Counted from the stretch's first letter, positions 1-9,691 are shown. The stretch: DNA of 64,000 nt from Paenibacillus sp. FSL H8-0548 (GCF_038630985.1 NZ_CP152049.1:5972501-6036500); one strand, 5' to 3'. Made by a program: numbers and translations. Notes: a model not told the origin generated them from the letters alone.

Positions 1-975
1 TCGCGAGCACGCCGAGCATTTCTGTCCTGCGTAGCCGAAGGCAGAAGCCGTAATCGCATCGGCAGCGAGATCAAGATCCGCGTCCTGATCCACGATAATC
101 GTATCCTTGCCGCCCATTTCCGCAACTACACGCTTCAGCCATTTCTGATCCTGTTGAATAAGCGATGCTTTCTCGTTAATACGGATCCCGATCTCCCGCG
201 AGCCTGTAAAGCATACAAAACGGGTTAACGGGTGTTCTACCAGAAAATCACCCACCTCGCTGCCCGCGCCTGGCAGGAAATTCACAACACCATCAGGCAG
301 GCCCGCAGCCTCTAGCAGCTCAACAAACTTGGCTGCAATGACGGCTGTTGCGCTGGCTGGCTTTAATACAACTGTATTGCCAGCGACGACTGCAGCCATT
401 GTCATGCCTGCCATTATGGCAAGCGGAAAGTTCCATGGAGGAATAATAATACCCACGCCAAGCGGGATATAGACAAGCTCATTATCCTCGCCGCCAAGCG
501 CGACAACCGGCTGTCGATCAGCCAGACGCTCCATCTCTCTTCCATAAAACTCAAGAAAATCAATCGCTTCTGCTGTATCCGCATCCGCCTCGGCCCAGCT
601 TTTTCCTGCTTCGTATACGAGCCATGCAGAAAATTCATGCTTGCGGCGCCGCAGCATAGCCGCAGCCTTATAAAGCACTCTCGCTCTTGCGAGCGGGGCT
701 ACCTGCTTCCAGCTGTCAAAGGCAGAGACTGCTGCAAGAATCGCCTTATGAGCAAGCACTGTATCTGCCTGCGATACGATACCGACAAGCTGACCTACGT
801 CGGAAGGATTTATCGATTTCCGCTTTTGTATCGTCTCAATTCGATTCGGGCCAATCTTCAGCGTATATTCCTGCCCCAGCTCCGCTTCAACCTTGCGCAG
901 CGCCTCCTGAAAATCAACAACATGATCCACTACCGAAAAATCGGTAAAGGGCTCATTTTGAAATGGCTCCCGCAT
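1..975 (-). CDS. rocA: L-glutamate gamma-semialdehyde (1-pyrroline-5-carboxylate) dehydrogenase, partial
   Basis: Oxidises glutamate semialdehyde, formed from ornithine or proline, to glutamate with NAD; cytoplasmic last step of arginine catabolism. The frame is open from an ATG at 975 to the left edge (325 codons), so roughly the C-terminal third is missing. Seen: the aldehyde dehydrogenase Rossmann region with [19 protein letters not shown], the catalytic glutamate in VAEMGGKD, and the catalytic cysteine in GQKCSACS at about codon 320, the arrangement typical of RocA/PutA-type enzymes. A GGAGGG ribosome binding site lies about 7 bases before the start. It is the third gene of the rocD-rocF-rocA run, 53 bp after rocF. 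The symbol rests on the GQKCSACS motif plus the neighbours. Confidence 0.93.
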   Translation of the reverse strand, partial: MREPFQNEPFTDFSVVDHVVDFQEALRKVEAELGQEYTLKIGPNRIETIQKRKSINPSDVGQLVGIVSQADTVLAHKAILAAVSAFDSWKQVAPLARARVLYKAAAMLRRRKHEFSAWLVYEAGKSWAEADADTAEAIDFLEFYGREMERLADRQPVVALGGEDNELVYIPLGVGIIIPPWNFPLAIMAGMTMAAVVAGNTVVLKPASATAVIAAKFVELLEAAGLPDGVVNFLPGAGSEVGDFLVEHPLTRFVCFTGSREIGIRINEKASLIQQDQKWLKRVVAEMGGKDTIIVDQDADLDLAADAITASAFGYAGQKCSACSR

Positions 976-1028
976 GAGTATATCCCTCCTATCCATTCGC
1001 ATCCATTTAAGCTAATCGCCGCTGCCCA

Positions 1029-1931
1029 TCACAATATTTGATCGCCAAGCAGTGAGGCTATAAGCTCGACAGCTAGCTTAGACGTCTGATCGTTGTGGTC
1101 GAGGCTGGGGTTTACCTCTACAAGCTCTGCTGATGTGACGAGTGCTGATTGATAAAGAAACTCAAGTGCCAGATGCGCTTCACGGTAGCTTAAGCCGCCT
1201 TTCACCGGTGTACCAGTGCCAGGCGCCTCGAGAGGATCAATACTGTCGATGTCAAAGCTGATATGCACGCCATCAGTCATTTGCTTCATTTGATGAATGA
1301 TCTTCTCCATGACCCTTGCGATACCAAGCCGGTCAATATCATGCATCGTATAGCAGGCAATACCCAGCTCCCGAATAGATTCCTTCTCTCCTGCATCCAG
1401 AGATCTGGCTCCGACAATAGCGACATGCTCTGGTTTTATTTTCGGAAAAATGCCCCTAAGACCTGTCAACAGCGGAATACCTCTCCCCAGACTTATGCCA
1501 AGCGACATGCCATGGATATTGCCTGACGGACTCGTATCCTCCGTATTCAAATCAGAATGGGCATCGAACCAAATAACGCCAAGATTCGTATAATGCTCTG
1601 CAAGTCCCGCAATCGTCCCTATGGCAATGCTATGATCTCCGCCCAGCACGAGCGGAAACTGTCCTGCTGCAACGATTTCCGACACTTGATCCGCCAGCAG
1701 ATTGCTCATCTCGTATACCTCAGATAGATGCTTCGCATTATTCGTCTTCAGCGGCTTCGCCTTGGATGGTTCGCGCACCTCGCCCGCCAGCCGGTAGCTG
1801 ATATTCAGATCCGTCAGCTTATCCGTAAGTCCCGCAAATTGTATAATATGCTCTGGACCTCGTTCTGCTCCTGTCGTACCCGCCCCTCTCCCAAATGGGA
1901 CCGTCACAATCGCTACCTGTTGTTTGCTCAT
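1029..1931 (-). CDS. rocF: Arginase
   Basis: Hydrolyses arginine to ornithine and urea using two Mn ions; cytoplasmic. The 300-aa length fits Bacillus arginases. Metal ligands are visible: H100 in GGDHS, D123/H125/D127 in WFDAHSDLN, and D227/D229 in FDIDSIDP. H140 in GNIHGMSLG matches the conserved second-shell histidine. An in-frame GTG lies 9 bases upstream (1940) but sits directly against the AGGAG; the ATG at 1931 has about 10 bases of spacing and starts 5 bp after the rocD stop, so I chose it. Ornithine produced here feeds the adjacent aminotransferase. Confidence 0.95.
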   Translation of the reverse strand: MSKQQVAIVTVPFGRGAGTTGAERGPEHIIQFAGLTDKLTDLNISYRLAGEVREPSKAKPLKTNNAKHLSEVYEMSNLLADQVSEIVAAGQFPLVLGGDHSIAIGTIAGLAEHYTNLGVIWFDAHSDLNTEDTSPSGNIHGMSLGISLGRGIPLLTGLRGIFPKIKPEHVAIVGARSLDAGEKESIRELGIACYTMHDIDRLGIARVMEKIIHQMKQMTDGVHISFDIDSIDPLEAPGTGTPVKGGLSYREAHLALEFLYQSALVTSAELVEVNPSLDHNDQTSKLAVELIASLLGDQIL

Positions 1932-1936
1932 AGCCG

Positions 1937-3148
1937 TCACGCTCCTGCTAGGTTGCTATTCGTGAAGACAGCTTCAATTTTATCAAAGGCCCAATCGATC
2001 TCATTTTCCGTAATAATAAGCGGTGGCGCCAGTCGGATAACATAGTCATGGGTTTCTTTGCACAGCAGCCCAAGCTGCATCAATTGCTCACAATAGGCTC
2101 TCGCAGGGGTAGATAGCACGATTCCGATAAATAGACCGCGTCCTCTAATTTCTATAATGTCAGGATGCCGCAGCGCAGCAAGCTTGCTCATGAAATAATT
2201 CCCTAACCTAAGCGATCGATCTGCCAGCTGCTCCTCTTGAATGACATCCAGTGCAGCAATGGCAACAGCACAGCTTAAAGGATTGCCGCCAAAGGTCGAG
2301 CCGTGAGAGCCCGGCTCAAATACATCCATAATGAATCCATCAGCTGCAATTGCCGAAACCGGCAGTACTCCTCCGCCAAGCGCCTTGCCCATAATATAGA
2401 TGTCCGGCACAACACTCTCCCAATCACATGCGAAGCGGCGACCTGTACGTCCAAAGCCCGTTTGAATCTCATCGGCAATAAGCAGCACCTTATTCTGCTT
2501 GCAAAGCTCAGCCACAGCACTAAGAAATCCATTAGGCGGAATACATATGCCCGCTTCGCCTTGAATCGGCTCAATCAGCACTGCGGCGGTATTTGGCGAA
2601 ATAGCGGCTCTTAATGCTGCGATATCGCCGTACGGAATGATTCGAAAGCCTGGTGTGAAGGGACCGAAGCCTTCGCGATAAGCCTCTGTCGAGGAGCATG
2701 AGGTTACCGTCAGCGTTCGTCCGTGAAAATTGCCTTCGAATACAATAATTTCTGCTTGCCCATCCGGTATAAGCTTGGTGCGGTAACCCCAGCGCCTTGC
2801 AGCCTTTATCGCTGTTTCAACCGCCTCCGCTCCTGTATTCATGGGAAGAATTCGCTCTTTGCCGGTATATTTCGCAAGCCGCTCACTGAACACACCGAAC
2901 ATTTCGTTATGAAAAGCACGCGACGTAAGGGTAACCTTATCCGCCTGCTCCTTTAACGCAGCAATAATCCGCGGATGGCAATGCCCCTGATTTAAAGCCG
3001 AATAAGCACTAAGCATATCCATATAGCGTGTGCCCTCTAAGTTCTGTACCCACACACCCTCAGCACGGCTAATTACGATCGGCAGGGGATGATAATTATG
3101 GGCGCCGTACTGTTCTGCCAGCTCTATATCCTTCTGTCCCGTGTTCAT
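1937..3148 (-). CDS. rocD: Ornithine aminotransferase
   Basis: PLP-dependent class III aminotransferase converting ornithine and 2-oxoglutarate to glutamate semialdehyde and glutamate. The 403-aa product contains [17 protein letters not shown], the PLP-contacting [10 protein letters not shown], the aspartate in [13 protein letters not shown] and the Schiff-base lysine in [14 protein letters not shown] (about K255). The ATG at 3148 is preferred over an overlapping GTG at 3151 because AGGGAG then sits 6 bases upstream. First gene of the roc operon. A possible sigma-A promoter (TTGTTA, 18 bp, CATAAA on the minus strand) lies just upstream. I saw no clear -24/-12 sigma-54 promoter, which B. subtilis roc operons use. 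Confidence 0.95.
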   Translation of the reverse strand: MNTGQKDIELAEQYGAHNYHPLPIVISRAEGVWVQNLEGTRYMDMLSAYSALNQGHCHPRIIAALKEQADKVTLTSRAFHNEMFGVFSERLAKYTGKERILPMNTGAEAVETAIKAARRWGYRTKLIPDGQAEIIVFEGNFHGRTLTVTSCSSTEAYREGFGPFTPGFRIIPYGDIAALRAAISPNTAAVLIEPIQGEAGICIPPNGFLSAVAELCKQNKVLLIADEIQTGFGRTGRRFACDWESVVPDIYIMGKALGGGVLPVSAIAADGFIMDVFEPGSHGSTFGGNPLSCAVAIAALDVIQEEQLADRSLRLGNYFMSKLAALRHPDIIEIRGRGLFIGIVLSTPARAYCEQLMQLGLLCKETHDYVIRLAPPLIITENEIDWAFDKIEAVFTNSNLAGA

Positions 3149-3275
3149 CACCTGCTCCCTTCCTCATGCACTGCATAAATCGTTGTTTTCAAATTTTATG
3201 CGATGGAGCGTCGACAAATAACAAAGCTTTTCTAATGCTGCTTAGCTGCTCAAGGCTGAAGCCTTGCTGAATAAC

Positions 3276-3318
3276 TAAAAACAGCGGCTGCCATTTCAAT
3301 GGCAACCGCTGTTTTTTA
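3276..3318 (-). terminator. Bidirectional rho-independent terminator
   Basis: The arms AACAGCGGCTGCCATT and AATGGCAACCGCTGTT pair around a 2-base loop. They are flanked by A5 on the left and T6 on the right, so the hairpin can stop transcription from either side. On the minus strand it would end transcripts from the gene at 3480-3776 before they enter rocD. Confidence 0.85.
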
Positions 3319-3416
3319 GAATGAATATATTCGTTTTTTGCTTATGCTGTTCGCCCTGCTTCATTCTCCATCGTTAAATCTCTCCCGCATATGGGTTTTC
3401 ACGGCGCTTTTGGGAC

Positions 3417-3454
3417 GTTGTATAGAATAGAGCTGCAGCTCTATTCTATACAAC
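3417..3454. repeat. Perfect 38-bp palindrome
   Basis: The half GTTGTATAGAATAGAGCTG is followed without a spacer by its exact reverse complement. No T run follows on either side, so it is not an ordinary terminator. It lies 25 bp downstream of the gene at 3480-3776 and about 100 bp from a genuine terminator. It could be a dyad operator, an RNA processing hairpin or a small palindromic repeat; the sequence does not decide. Confidence 0.8.
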
Positions 3455-3479
3455 AGTTTAATCTCCTTATGTAATACCA

Positions 3480-3776
3480 TTATCCCTTAGAGCTGTCAAA
3501 ATGCTCCTGACAAAATGCAAACACCATTTTCTCCTCATCCTCTTCCAACTCAAAATCGATATACTTATTCGAAGAGGTTGTCAAAAACTCATATTTTGCG
3601 ATTCTAGCGCTGTCTTCTTCAACAACATAAACGACGCGAAGCGTCACGCCTTCATCGTGGAACAGCTCGTCATCCTCTTCTACAGCAAGATCGAGACTAA
3701 ATTCATATCGCTTCCCCGTCAAAATACCAAAGGGATCCTTCATCAATTCAGCGCTATATTCAGTTACAGTAAACAT
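3480..3776 (-). CDS. Small acidic conserved protein (DUF6509-like)
   Basis: A 98-aa soluble protein with no signal peptide or membrane helix. It is rich in Asp/Glu (stretches EEDDELFHDE and ELEEDEEK) and has the motif KDPFGILTGKRYEF near the N-terminus. I associate that pattern with a small uncharacterised Bacillales family (DUF6509), from memory and not checked. The ATG at 3776 is chosen over an in-frame start at 3812 because AAGGAG lies 8-9 bases upstream. Its stop is followed by the palindrome at 3417 and the terminator at 3276. Function unknown. Confidence 0.75.
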   Translation of the reverse strand: MFTVTEYSAELMKDPFGILTGKRYEFSLDLAVEEDDELFHDEGVTLRVVYVVEEDSARIAKYEFLTTSSNKYIDFELEEDEEKMVFAFCQEHFDSSKG

Positions 3777-3806
3777 CTCATCCACTCCTTCTTTTCTAGT
3801 ATAACA

Positions 3807-3857
3807 AAACAAAAGCAGTCTGAAACTTGAATTACAAGCTTCAAACTGCTTTTTTTC
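3807..3857 (-). terminator. Rho-independent terminator after ppaC
   Basis: Arms AGCAGTCTGAAACTTG and CAAGCTTCAAACTGCT enclose a 5-base loop. On the minus strand TTTTGTTTTG follows, 33 bp beyond the ppaC stop. T7 on the other side suggests it also works in the plus direction. Confidence 0.85.
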
Positions 3858-3889
3858 TTTTTTACAAACGCCAATAACCGATCTGCTGA

Positions 3890-4822
3890 TTACAGGCTGC
3901 TAAGCGTTTCAGTAAGGACTGGAACGATTTGCGATTTGCGGGATACAACGCCCTTCAATAGAGCTTTGTTATCAGTCAAAGTCACGTTATAAGCTTTCTC
4001 TACTGCATGAGCTTGAGTACCAAGTGCAAGCGCTACGGAATCGTTGTTCAAAATATCCGTTACGACAAGCACGAACAGATCAAGACCCTTAGTTGCGATA
4101 ATGTCATTTAGCGCAGCTTCCAGCTCTGCTTGACGGGAAATAACATCGTTTGTATCCACCGCATTAACTTGTGCGATTTCTACTTTGTAGCTGCCCATTG
4201 CGAATTCTTTCGCATCAAGGGAAATCAGCTGAGCAATGGTTTTGTCGCTTAGGTCTGCACCTGCTTTAAGCATGTCCAGTCCGTAGCTATCCGCGTTAAC
4301 GCCAGCAATTTCAGCAAGCTCGCGTGCTGCTGCAACATCTTGCTCTGTGCAAGTTGGTGATTTGAACAGCAAGGAATCCGAAATAATTGCTGAAAGCATT
4401 AGGCCAGCAATTTCTTTACGAATGGCTACGCCGTTCTCTTTGTACAATTTATTCAAAATTGTAGCTGTACAGCCAACAGGCTCCGCGCGGAAATAAACGG
4501 GGTGGCTTGTCTCGAAATTAGCGATACGGTGGTGGTCAATAACCTCAAGCACACGTACTCTATCGATATCATTAGCGCTTTGTTGGCGCTCGTTATGGTC
4601 AACCAAAATGACCGTATCGGTCTCGTCAGCAACGTTCTCAATCAAACGAGGCGCTGCAATGCCAAAATAGTCAAGCGCGTATTGCGTTTCGCCATTCACG
4701 TCGCCAAGACGAATCGCCTCAACGTCAGCACCTAGCTTAGTTTTCAGCTCAGCGTAAGCGATAGCTGATGTAATCGTGTCTGTATCCGGGTTTTTGTGCC
4801 CGAAAATAAGTGTTTTAGTCAT
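3890..4822 (-). CDS. ppaC: Manganese-dependent inorganic pyrophosphatase (family II)
   Basis: Hydrolyses pyrophosphate to phosphate in the cytoplasm, pulling forward nucleotide and amino-acid activation. The 310-aa DHH-superfamily protein shows the metal-binding sequence: GHKNPDTD (H9, D13, D15), D75 in LVDHNE, the DHH signature at 96-98 and D149 in [11 protein letters not shown]. The C-terminal DHHA2 domain has the substrate-binding SRKSQ near residue 294. AAGGAG lies 8 bases before the ATG. A TATAAT -10 box is visible upstream (minus strand, 4900-4895), with no good -35. Stand-alone gene. Confidence 0.96.
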   Translation of the reverse strand: MTKTLIFGHKNPDTDTITSAIAYAELKTKLGADVEAIRLGDVNGETQYALDYFGIAAPRLIENVADETDTVILVDHNERQQSANDIDRVRVLEVIDHHRIANFETSHPVYFRAEPVGCTATILNKLYKENGVAIRKEIAGLMLSAIISDSLLFKSPTCTEQDVAAARELAEIAGVNADSYGLDMLKAGADLSDKTIAQLISLDAKEFAMGSYKVEIAQVNAVDTNDVISRQAELEAALNDIIATKGLDLFVLVVTDILNNDSVALALGTQAHAVEKAYNVTLTDNKALLKGVVSRKSQIVPVLTETLSSL

Positions 4823-5027
4823 TTCGAATACTCCTTAAGGGTTATTTGTCGGCAGAGCCTAAACCTTGATCAACAAGCCCAAGTCCCCTGGTTGATTATA
4901 CCACCAAGCGCTGCCAGCTGTCGTCAATGCTCGTTTCTTCTTACTTAAAATCATTATAGCTTTAAGCCCTCTTTGTTCCTATACCTTTACACCGAATTAA
5001 AATATAAAAAATGTGAATAATGAGTGG

Positions 5028-6767
5028 CTATACAATAAAGCGCTTATTCAGAGAGGTAAGCTCGTCAGACATCGAGCGAATATTCTCTGCTGAGGTGCTT
5101 ACTTCATCCATCGAAACGATCTGTGCACCGGAATTCACCGCAATCCCTTCAAAATGCTGGGCCGCCTGTCGTGAGATCCGCTCCATTTCGTCAACAGAAG
5201 CCGCTACCTCCTCCGATTCCGCAGAAACCTCCTCTGAAGCGGAGGATACCTCCTGCAGCTGCATATTCACCTGCTCTAGTCCCGTTACAATCAATTGAAA
5301 AGCATGGCCTGCATCCTTCACAAGATGAAGCCCTGACTCGACCTTCCGCGCATTCGACTCCATGTCCGAGGACAATTGTGAGGTTTGCTCCAGGATAGCG
5401 TTAATTAATTCACCAATTAACGTAGCTGAATTTTGTGATTGTGTCGCAAGCTTGCGCACCTCCTCCGCCACAACAGCAAACCCTTTGCCGTTAACTCCCG
5501 CATGTGCAGCTTCGATAGCCGCATTTAGCGCTAGCAAATTCGTCTGCTTCGCGATACCTGCCATCACCGTTGTAATTTCTCCAATTTCACCTGAGCGGCT
5601 CTCCAGCCTTCTTGTTGCTTCCAGCATTTGTGCAGCCGTATCATGGATCGATTCCATCTCGGTCATCGCCTGCACAATAAGCTCATTGCCGTGCTCGGTA
5701 TGCTCCATCGTCCCTTGCGCCACATCCGAAACAATGGAAGCTGATTCTGTAATGCGCAGCATATTGTGCGTCATGCCTACTACAGCTTTGGACATATCCG
5801 CCGCTCGGATTACCTGAATGCTGGCGCCGCCTGACGCATCCTGAATACTCGCCGCGATCAAGCGACTCGCTTCTGTCGTAGATTTAGCATGCGCGGATAC
5901 CCCCTTCGAGGACGTAAGCAGTTTCTCCGAATTGTCCCGCATTTTGCTGATAACCGTTCTAGTATTCGTAACCAGCTGATCAAATGTGTTTGCCAGATGC
6001 CCAATTTCATCCTTGCGGCTTGTGTTAATGACGACCGTCATATCTCCCTCTCTCACTTTGGCAACCTGTGACGTAAGCTTAATTAAAGGCCGAGTCAAAT
6101 ATGTCGCCATTAGAAAGACGAGAACGATTCCTGCTGCGATAATACTTAAAGTTATAAATAACGTCGCCTTCTTGTTATCATCCATAAGTGTGAACACATT
6201 TGTAGCGTCAAAATCAGCACCGACAAGACCGATCAGCTCACCAGCCCCGTTCTTAATGGGAACGTAAGCGGTTATGGTCGCTCCATATTGCGGATCATTC
6301 GACAATTCTCCGATTTCCGTTTTTCCTTCAGCAAATGCTTTCACCATATGCGGATATTCGTTCTCCTCCGTATCGCCTAAAGCTGAGAAGTCTTCAGGGT
6401 CTACATCCAGCGGCGCTCCATCCACAACGTAATAATAGACAGGTTTGCCATCCTGCTCTGTTTTTGCAAGCGTGTACAGATATTTCAAGCCATTCATTTC
6501 TCGAAGCTCATTCAGCTCGGAACGCAGCTTCGTATAATACGCGGTTTCCCCCGCCTCGACGCTGAGCTCTTCATAAGACTCCGAATCAATCAACCTAGCT
6601 GCATTCTCTGCTACAAGCTGCGCTTGCGCTCCCAAAGAGTTTTCAACAAGCCCCGTCGATGAACGATAAATAGTAAACCCCAGCACGGCACCTGCAAGTA
6701 AAATGAGACTAGAAAAAAACAGAACCATTCTCGTTAATAAGCGATTCAAACGTATTCCCCTTCCCAT
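5028..6767 (-). CDS. Methyl-accepting chemotaxis protein
   Basis: Membrane chemoreceptor signalling to CheA/CheW. Domain order: transmembrane helix about 12-34, an extracellular Cache-like sensor about 36-198, a second helix about 201-223, HAMP about 224-276, and a long signalling coiled coil with the conserved hairpin tip at about 405-441 ([18 protein letters not shown], then [13 protein letters not shown]). The ligand is not readable. The ATG at 6767 has only a weak ribosome binding site. A TTG at codon 7 (6749) has AGGGG 7 bases upstream and may be the true start. No chemotaxis partners are nearby. Confidence 0.93.
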   Translation of the reverse strand: MGRGIRLNRLLTRMVLFFSSLILLAGAVLGFTIYRSSTGLVENSLGAQAQLVAENAARLIDSESYEELSVEAGETAYYTKLRSELNELREMNGLKYLYTLAKTEQDGKPVYYYVVDGAPLDVDPEDFSALGDTEENEYPHMVKAFAEGKTEIGELSNDPQYGATITAYVPIKNGAGELIGLVGADFDATNVFTLMDDNKKATLFITLSIIAAGIVLVFLMATYLTRPLIKLTSQVAKVREGDMTVVINTSRKDEIGHLANTFDQLVTNTRTVISKMRDNSEKLLTSSKGVSAHAKSTTEASRLIAASIQDASGGASIQVIRAADMSKAVVGMTHNMLRITESASIVSDVAQGTMEHTEHGNELIVQAMTEMESIHDTAAQMLEATRRLESRSGEIGEITTVMAGIAKQTNLLALNAAIEAAHAGVNGKGFAVVAEEVRKLATQSQNSATLIGELINAILEQTSQLSSDMESNARKVESGLHLVKDAGHAFQLIVTGLEQVNMQLQEVSSASEEVSAESEEVAASVDEMERISRQAAQHFEGIAVNSGAQIVSMDEVSTSAENIRSMSDELTSLNKRFIV

Positions 6768-6945
6768 ACTTCCATAACGATATATTACACTATTTTACAG
6801 CATTCGACTATTTTCTTCTATTCTATTTCGGTATATTATTGTGTCGACATTCGACTATTAAAAATCGCTCCTGCTGCTTGGAAATTATAAACCAGCTCTA
6901 TTAGATGTTGTGCTATACTACTAAAAATAGAAGGAGGGATTCATT

Positions 6946-7593
6946 ATTTACTCGCCAGTTCGAATTGTATTCGTCTATCTCCTCATCTTTATCGTAACCG
7001 TAATTTTGACAATGCTGGATCTACCTATTATTTATATTTTTATTGCCGCACTCCTTATTGTGACCGTGTTTATCATATGGCCTCACAATCATTTGATTTT
7101 TCGAGAAACTAATATTAAGCGGCTGGAGAAGTTTTTGATTAAACAGCGAAAGAAGCCTGCTTTGTATCTTTTTTATGCCGCTGCGAACCAGCAGGATGAA
7201 GAGGTTGAGCAGTTGATTGGCAAGCTGCTGATCAAGTATAAGCAGCCTAACAGACAAGCGCTGTACAAGGCGATTCATGGCATGTACCGAAAAAATTCTG
7301 CTGCTGTTAAAAGTGAAATCGCACGTATTCAACCAGTAGAATACCGTTTTTATTATGAAACGTATTTTCAAATAGAGGAAGGCGATTTGGAGACAGCCCG
7401 AGCAAATGCAGCTAAAATATCCAAGCTGTGGATGAGAGCTGCCCTGCTCTCCGAGATCGAAATAAAAGCTGGGAACCGCAGCGAGGCTATCTCACTAGCA
7501 AGACAAGCACTGCAGAGCTGCCGAGGAGTTCAACGATATCTTTTACATAAAAACTATGAGCGCGAGCTTCCGGAGGCTCTTATTGGTGCCTAA
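6946..7593 (+). CDS. Membrane-anchored TPR-like protein with apparent ATT start
   Basis: About 215 aa, not recognised. Two N-terminal hydrophobic segments (starting near VRIVFVYLLIFI and LPIIYIFIAALLIV) precede a soluble helical part. That part has short repeats such as EGDLETARANAAKISKLW and AGNRSEAISLARQALQSC, which resemble tetratricopeptides. The first ATG-like start inside the frame would remove the first helix and has no ribosome binding site. A strong AAGGAGGG at 6931-6938 instead points to ATT at 6946, or ATT at 6943, in the same open frame. ATT starts are rare (infC is the known case), so this may also be a mutated start. The gene is transcribed away from the chemoreceptor gene. Confidence 0.6.
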   Translation: MYSPVRIVFVYLLIFIVTVILTMLDLPIIYIFIAALLIVTVFIIWPHNHLIFRETNIKRLEKFLIKQRKKPALYLFYAAANQQDEEVEQLIGKLLIKYKQPNRQALYKAIHGMYRKNSAAVKSEIARIQPVEYRFYYETYFQIEEGDLETARANAAKISKLWMRAALLSEIEIKAGNRSEAISLARQALQSCRGVQRYLLHKNYERELPEALIGA

Positions 7594-7618
7594 GTGGAGC
7601 CTCATCTCCGCGGTGGAT

Positions 7619-8093
7619 TAAGTCTATTTTTTAGATCTAAATCCGCCAATTTAGCTCAAGTCGATGGATTAGGTCTAATAAATAGACCTATTCTTGCGCA
7701 TTCCCGCCAAATGGGCACCTTCTGCCTGCTTCGGGGAGAAATAAGTCTACTTTTTAGGTCTAAGCCTGCCAAATGGGTCCAAATCGCAGGAATAGGTCTA
7801 ATAAATAGACCTATCCTTGCGCATTTCCGCCAAATGGGCACCTTCTGCCTGCTTCGGGGAGAAATAAGTCTACTTTTTAGATCTAAGCTTGCCAAATGGG
7901 TCCAAATCGTAGGAATAGATCTAATAAATAGACCTATCCTTGCGCATTCCCGTCAAATGGGCACCTTCTGCCTGCTTCGGGGAGAAATAAGTCTACTTTT
8001 TAGATCTAAATCCGCCAATTTAGCTCAAGTCGATGGAATAGATCTAATAAATAGACCTATCCTTGCGCATTCCCGCCAAGTGGGCATCTAGGA
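7619..8093. repeat. Tandem repeat, 123-bp unit, nearly four copies
   Basis: Units begin with TAAGTCTA at 7619, 7742, 7865 and 7988, an exact 123-bp period, and the last copy is cut short. Units 1 and 4 share one version of the middle (GCCAATTTAGCTCAAGTCGA) and units 2 and 3 another (GCCAAATGGGTCCAAATCG), giving an A-B-B-A order. Each unit carries the inverted repeat TAGGTCTA / TAGACCTA around AATAAA and several related RGATCTA words. The period is a multiple of three, so a frame stays open through all copies by construction; I do not call it a gene. Confidence 0.85.
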
Positions 8094-8103
8094 TGCCGCA
8101 CTA

Positions 8104-8158
8104 AAATAAAAGGTGCTGTCCCAAAAGGTCATAGACCTAAAGGGGCAGCACCTTTTTT
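8104..8158 (+). terminator. Strong rho-independent terminator
   Basis: AAAAGGTGCTGTCCC pairs with GGGGCAGCACCTTTT, followed by a T run. The loop contains AGGTCATAGACCT, a small inner hairpin that echoes the words of the tandem repeat just upstream. It separates the 6946-7593 gene and the repeat from the sigma factor operon. Confidence 0.9.
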
Positions 8159-8338
8159 CAAAATATAGGAAAGCCATTTCGCCATACGATCTCTATATTT
8201 CTCCGGAATGAAACACGCAGCGCCGCCAAAGGACGGCGACAGCCGTTTCACCTTGGATGAATTCAAACTATTTCTAAACTATTTACGAATATAGATATGA
8301 GCGGCAAGCTGATTACATCGCAAGGAAAGAGAGGAACT

Positions 8339-8875
8339 ATGGATACAGAAGCAGCATGGATTAGAAAAATTCAGCGGAAAGCCTGTGAAACGTCAGCAAA
8401 TGCGCTCGTTTCTCGGTACTACAAGGAAATGTACAGCTACACTTACCGACAAACGACAAACAAGCAGCTATCCATGGATCTGACACAAGACATTTTCATC
8501 CATATGCTGCAATCGATTGGACGCTATGACGGAAGCCGCGGCATGTTCCGCACTTGGCTGTACAAGCTTGCTACCAATCGCATCGTCGACTATTACCGTT
8601 CCAAATACTACAGCTACGCTCGCCATACGGCTCCAATGGAAGAGGATATTCAAAGCAATGAAGATTTCACGCTGGAAATTGAGAAAAAAGAACAAATCGA
8701 GGCTGTTATGCAGCTGGTGAACCAAATGGACGCCGTCTCGCAGCATATATTCCGGCTTAAGTTTTTTGCTGAATACACCTTTGCTGACATTGCCCCACTG
8801 CTGAATATGCCAGAATCAACGGTTAAAACCAAATATTATGCCATGATCAGAAAGCTAAAGCATAATCTGCTATAG
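8339..8875 (+). CDS. ECF-type RNA polymerase sigma factor
   Basis: A 178-aa sigma-70 family protein with only regions 2 and 4, as in extracytoplasmic-function sigma factors. Region 2 reads through DLTQDIFIHMLQSIGRYDGSR and FRTWLYKLATNRIVDYYRSK. Region 4 has the helix-turn-helix TFADIAPLLNMPESTVKTKYY. An ATG 42 bases upstream (8297) lacks a ribosome binding site; GAGAGG precedes the chosen ATG at 8339. It heads a plus-strand operon with the membrane protein and ABC transporter that follow, and probably controls it. A TGAAAC at 8209 resembles an ECF -35 element, but the matching -10 (GGAC instead of CGTC) is poor. No recognised anti-sigma factor follows. Confidence 0.9.
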   Translation: MDTEAAWIRKIQRKACETSANALVSRYYKEMYSYTYRQTTNKQLSMDLTQDIFIHMLQSIGRYDGSRGMFRTWLYKLATNRIVDYYRSKYYSYARHTAPMEEDIQSNEDFTLEIEKKEQIEAVMQLVNQMDAVSQHIFRLKFFAEYTFADIAPLLNMPESTVKTKYYAMIRKLKHNLL

Positions 8876-8925
8876 CCCGTTCTTTATAGTGCCATCCTAA
8901 TAAAAAAGACTCGGAGGCGATCGTA

Positions 8926-9690
8926 TTGAATAAAAAAAACCTCCCCTCGGTTGAACTGCCCGATGAGGAGGAAGTAACGCAGCATATTCGCAGCATCGTT
9001 GCTGCTGGTCTCGTTCCGAGGCAAAGCTTCTATCGTTATTTACGAGTAATGCATGCCCGCCTTGGCTTTCGTCATCTGTTCCATGACTGGACCGAAATCG
9101 TCTATGCGCTGGCAACTGGTGTGCTTCTCCTGTTCGGGCTGGCGCTTGGAATCAGCGGTGATTCAAGATTGCAAAACGAAGATATCTATTCATCCATCTT
9201 TATAGGCTCTCCGATACTTTATCTCGTTATTTCTATTCTATTTTTTGTCAGGCGAAGGCATAGCGATACCTATGAAACAGAAATGGCATGCAAGTACAAT
9301 GTATACCAGCTCGCCTCTTTTCGGATGCTGGCCTTCAGCTTGATCTGTATGATGATCAATGCCGCTCTAATCACAGCAGCCTCATTTGTTTTCCAGTCTA
9401 TCAACGTTTTATTCGGGCTTACATTATCAGCTGCGTCCTTGTTTTTATTCTCGACAGTTTTCCTATATGTTTTGCTGCGTGTACATTCAGACACGATAAA
9501 GGTCGTGCTTCTTGCCGGCTGGTTCATCGCTAATCTATCCTTTACCTTTTTAAGCAAGGCTCTGTATATGCAAATTCTCTTCGCTGTTCCGACATCGGCT
9601 TATGTAATAGCCGCTTTCTTGTTCTGTGCTTTGTATATAAAAAATCTTAAGAAGCTAACAACATTCCAAGGCTCGGAAGGAGCTGTCTGA
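8926..9690 (+). CDS. Polytopic membrane protein, possible sigma-factor partner
   Basis: A 254-aa protein with about 55 soluble N-terminal residues, charged (PDEEEVTQHIRS), followed by roughly six hydrophobic segments. No family recognised. TTG start at 8926 with GGAGG about 8 bases upstream. It lies 50 bp after the sigma factor and one base before the ABC ATPase gene. By position it could be an anti-sigma factor with its N-terminal tail facing the cytoplasm, or a third membrane subunit of the transporter. This is inference; no anti-sigma signature (such as the zinc-binding HxxxCxxC) is present. Confidence 0.75.
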   Translation: MNKKNLPSVELPDEEEVTQHIRSIVAAGLVPRQSFYRYLRVMHARLGFRHLFHDWTEIVYALATGVLLLFGLALGISGDSRLQNEDIYSSIFIGSPILYLVISILFFVRRRHSDTYETEMACKYNVYQLASFRMLAFSLICMMINAALITAASFVFQSINVLFGLTLSAASLFLFSTVFLYVLLRVHSDTIKVVLLAGWFIANLSFTFLSKALYMQILFAVPTSAYVIAAFLFCALYIKNLKKLTTFQGSEGAV

Positions 9691-9691
9691 C

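Noticed and set aside
637..1041. Plus-strand frame of 134 codons opposite rocA
   Set aside because: It lies antisense to a clearly coding aldehyde dehydrogenase frame and shows no family motif or ribosome binding site.
4823..5027. Possible riboswitch or leader hairpin upstream of ppaC
   Set aside because: A weak ATCAAC/GTTGAT pairing is present, but no known riboswitch core or attenuator is seen.
7594..8091. A 165-codon open frame across the tandem repeat
   Set aside because: The 123-bp period keeps any stop-free frame open through every copy, and the opposite strand is also partly open. There is no ribosome binding site before its GTG.
7619..8093. Tandem repeats as a CRISPR array
   Set aside because: The repeats are contiguous 123-bp units without unique spacers, and no cas genes are present.
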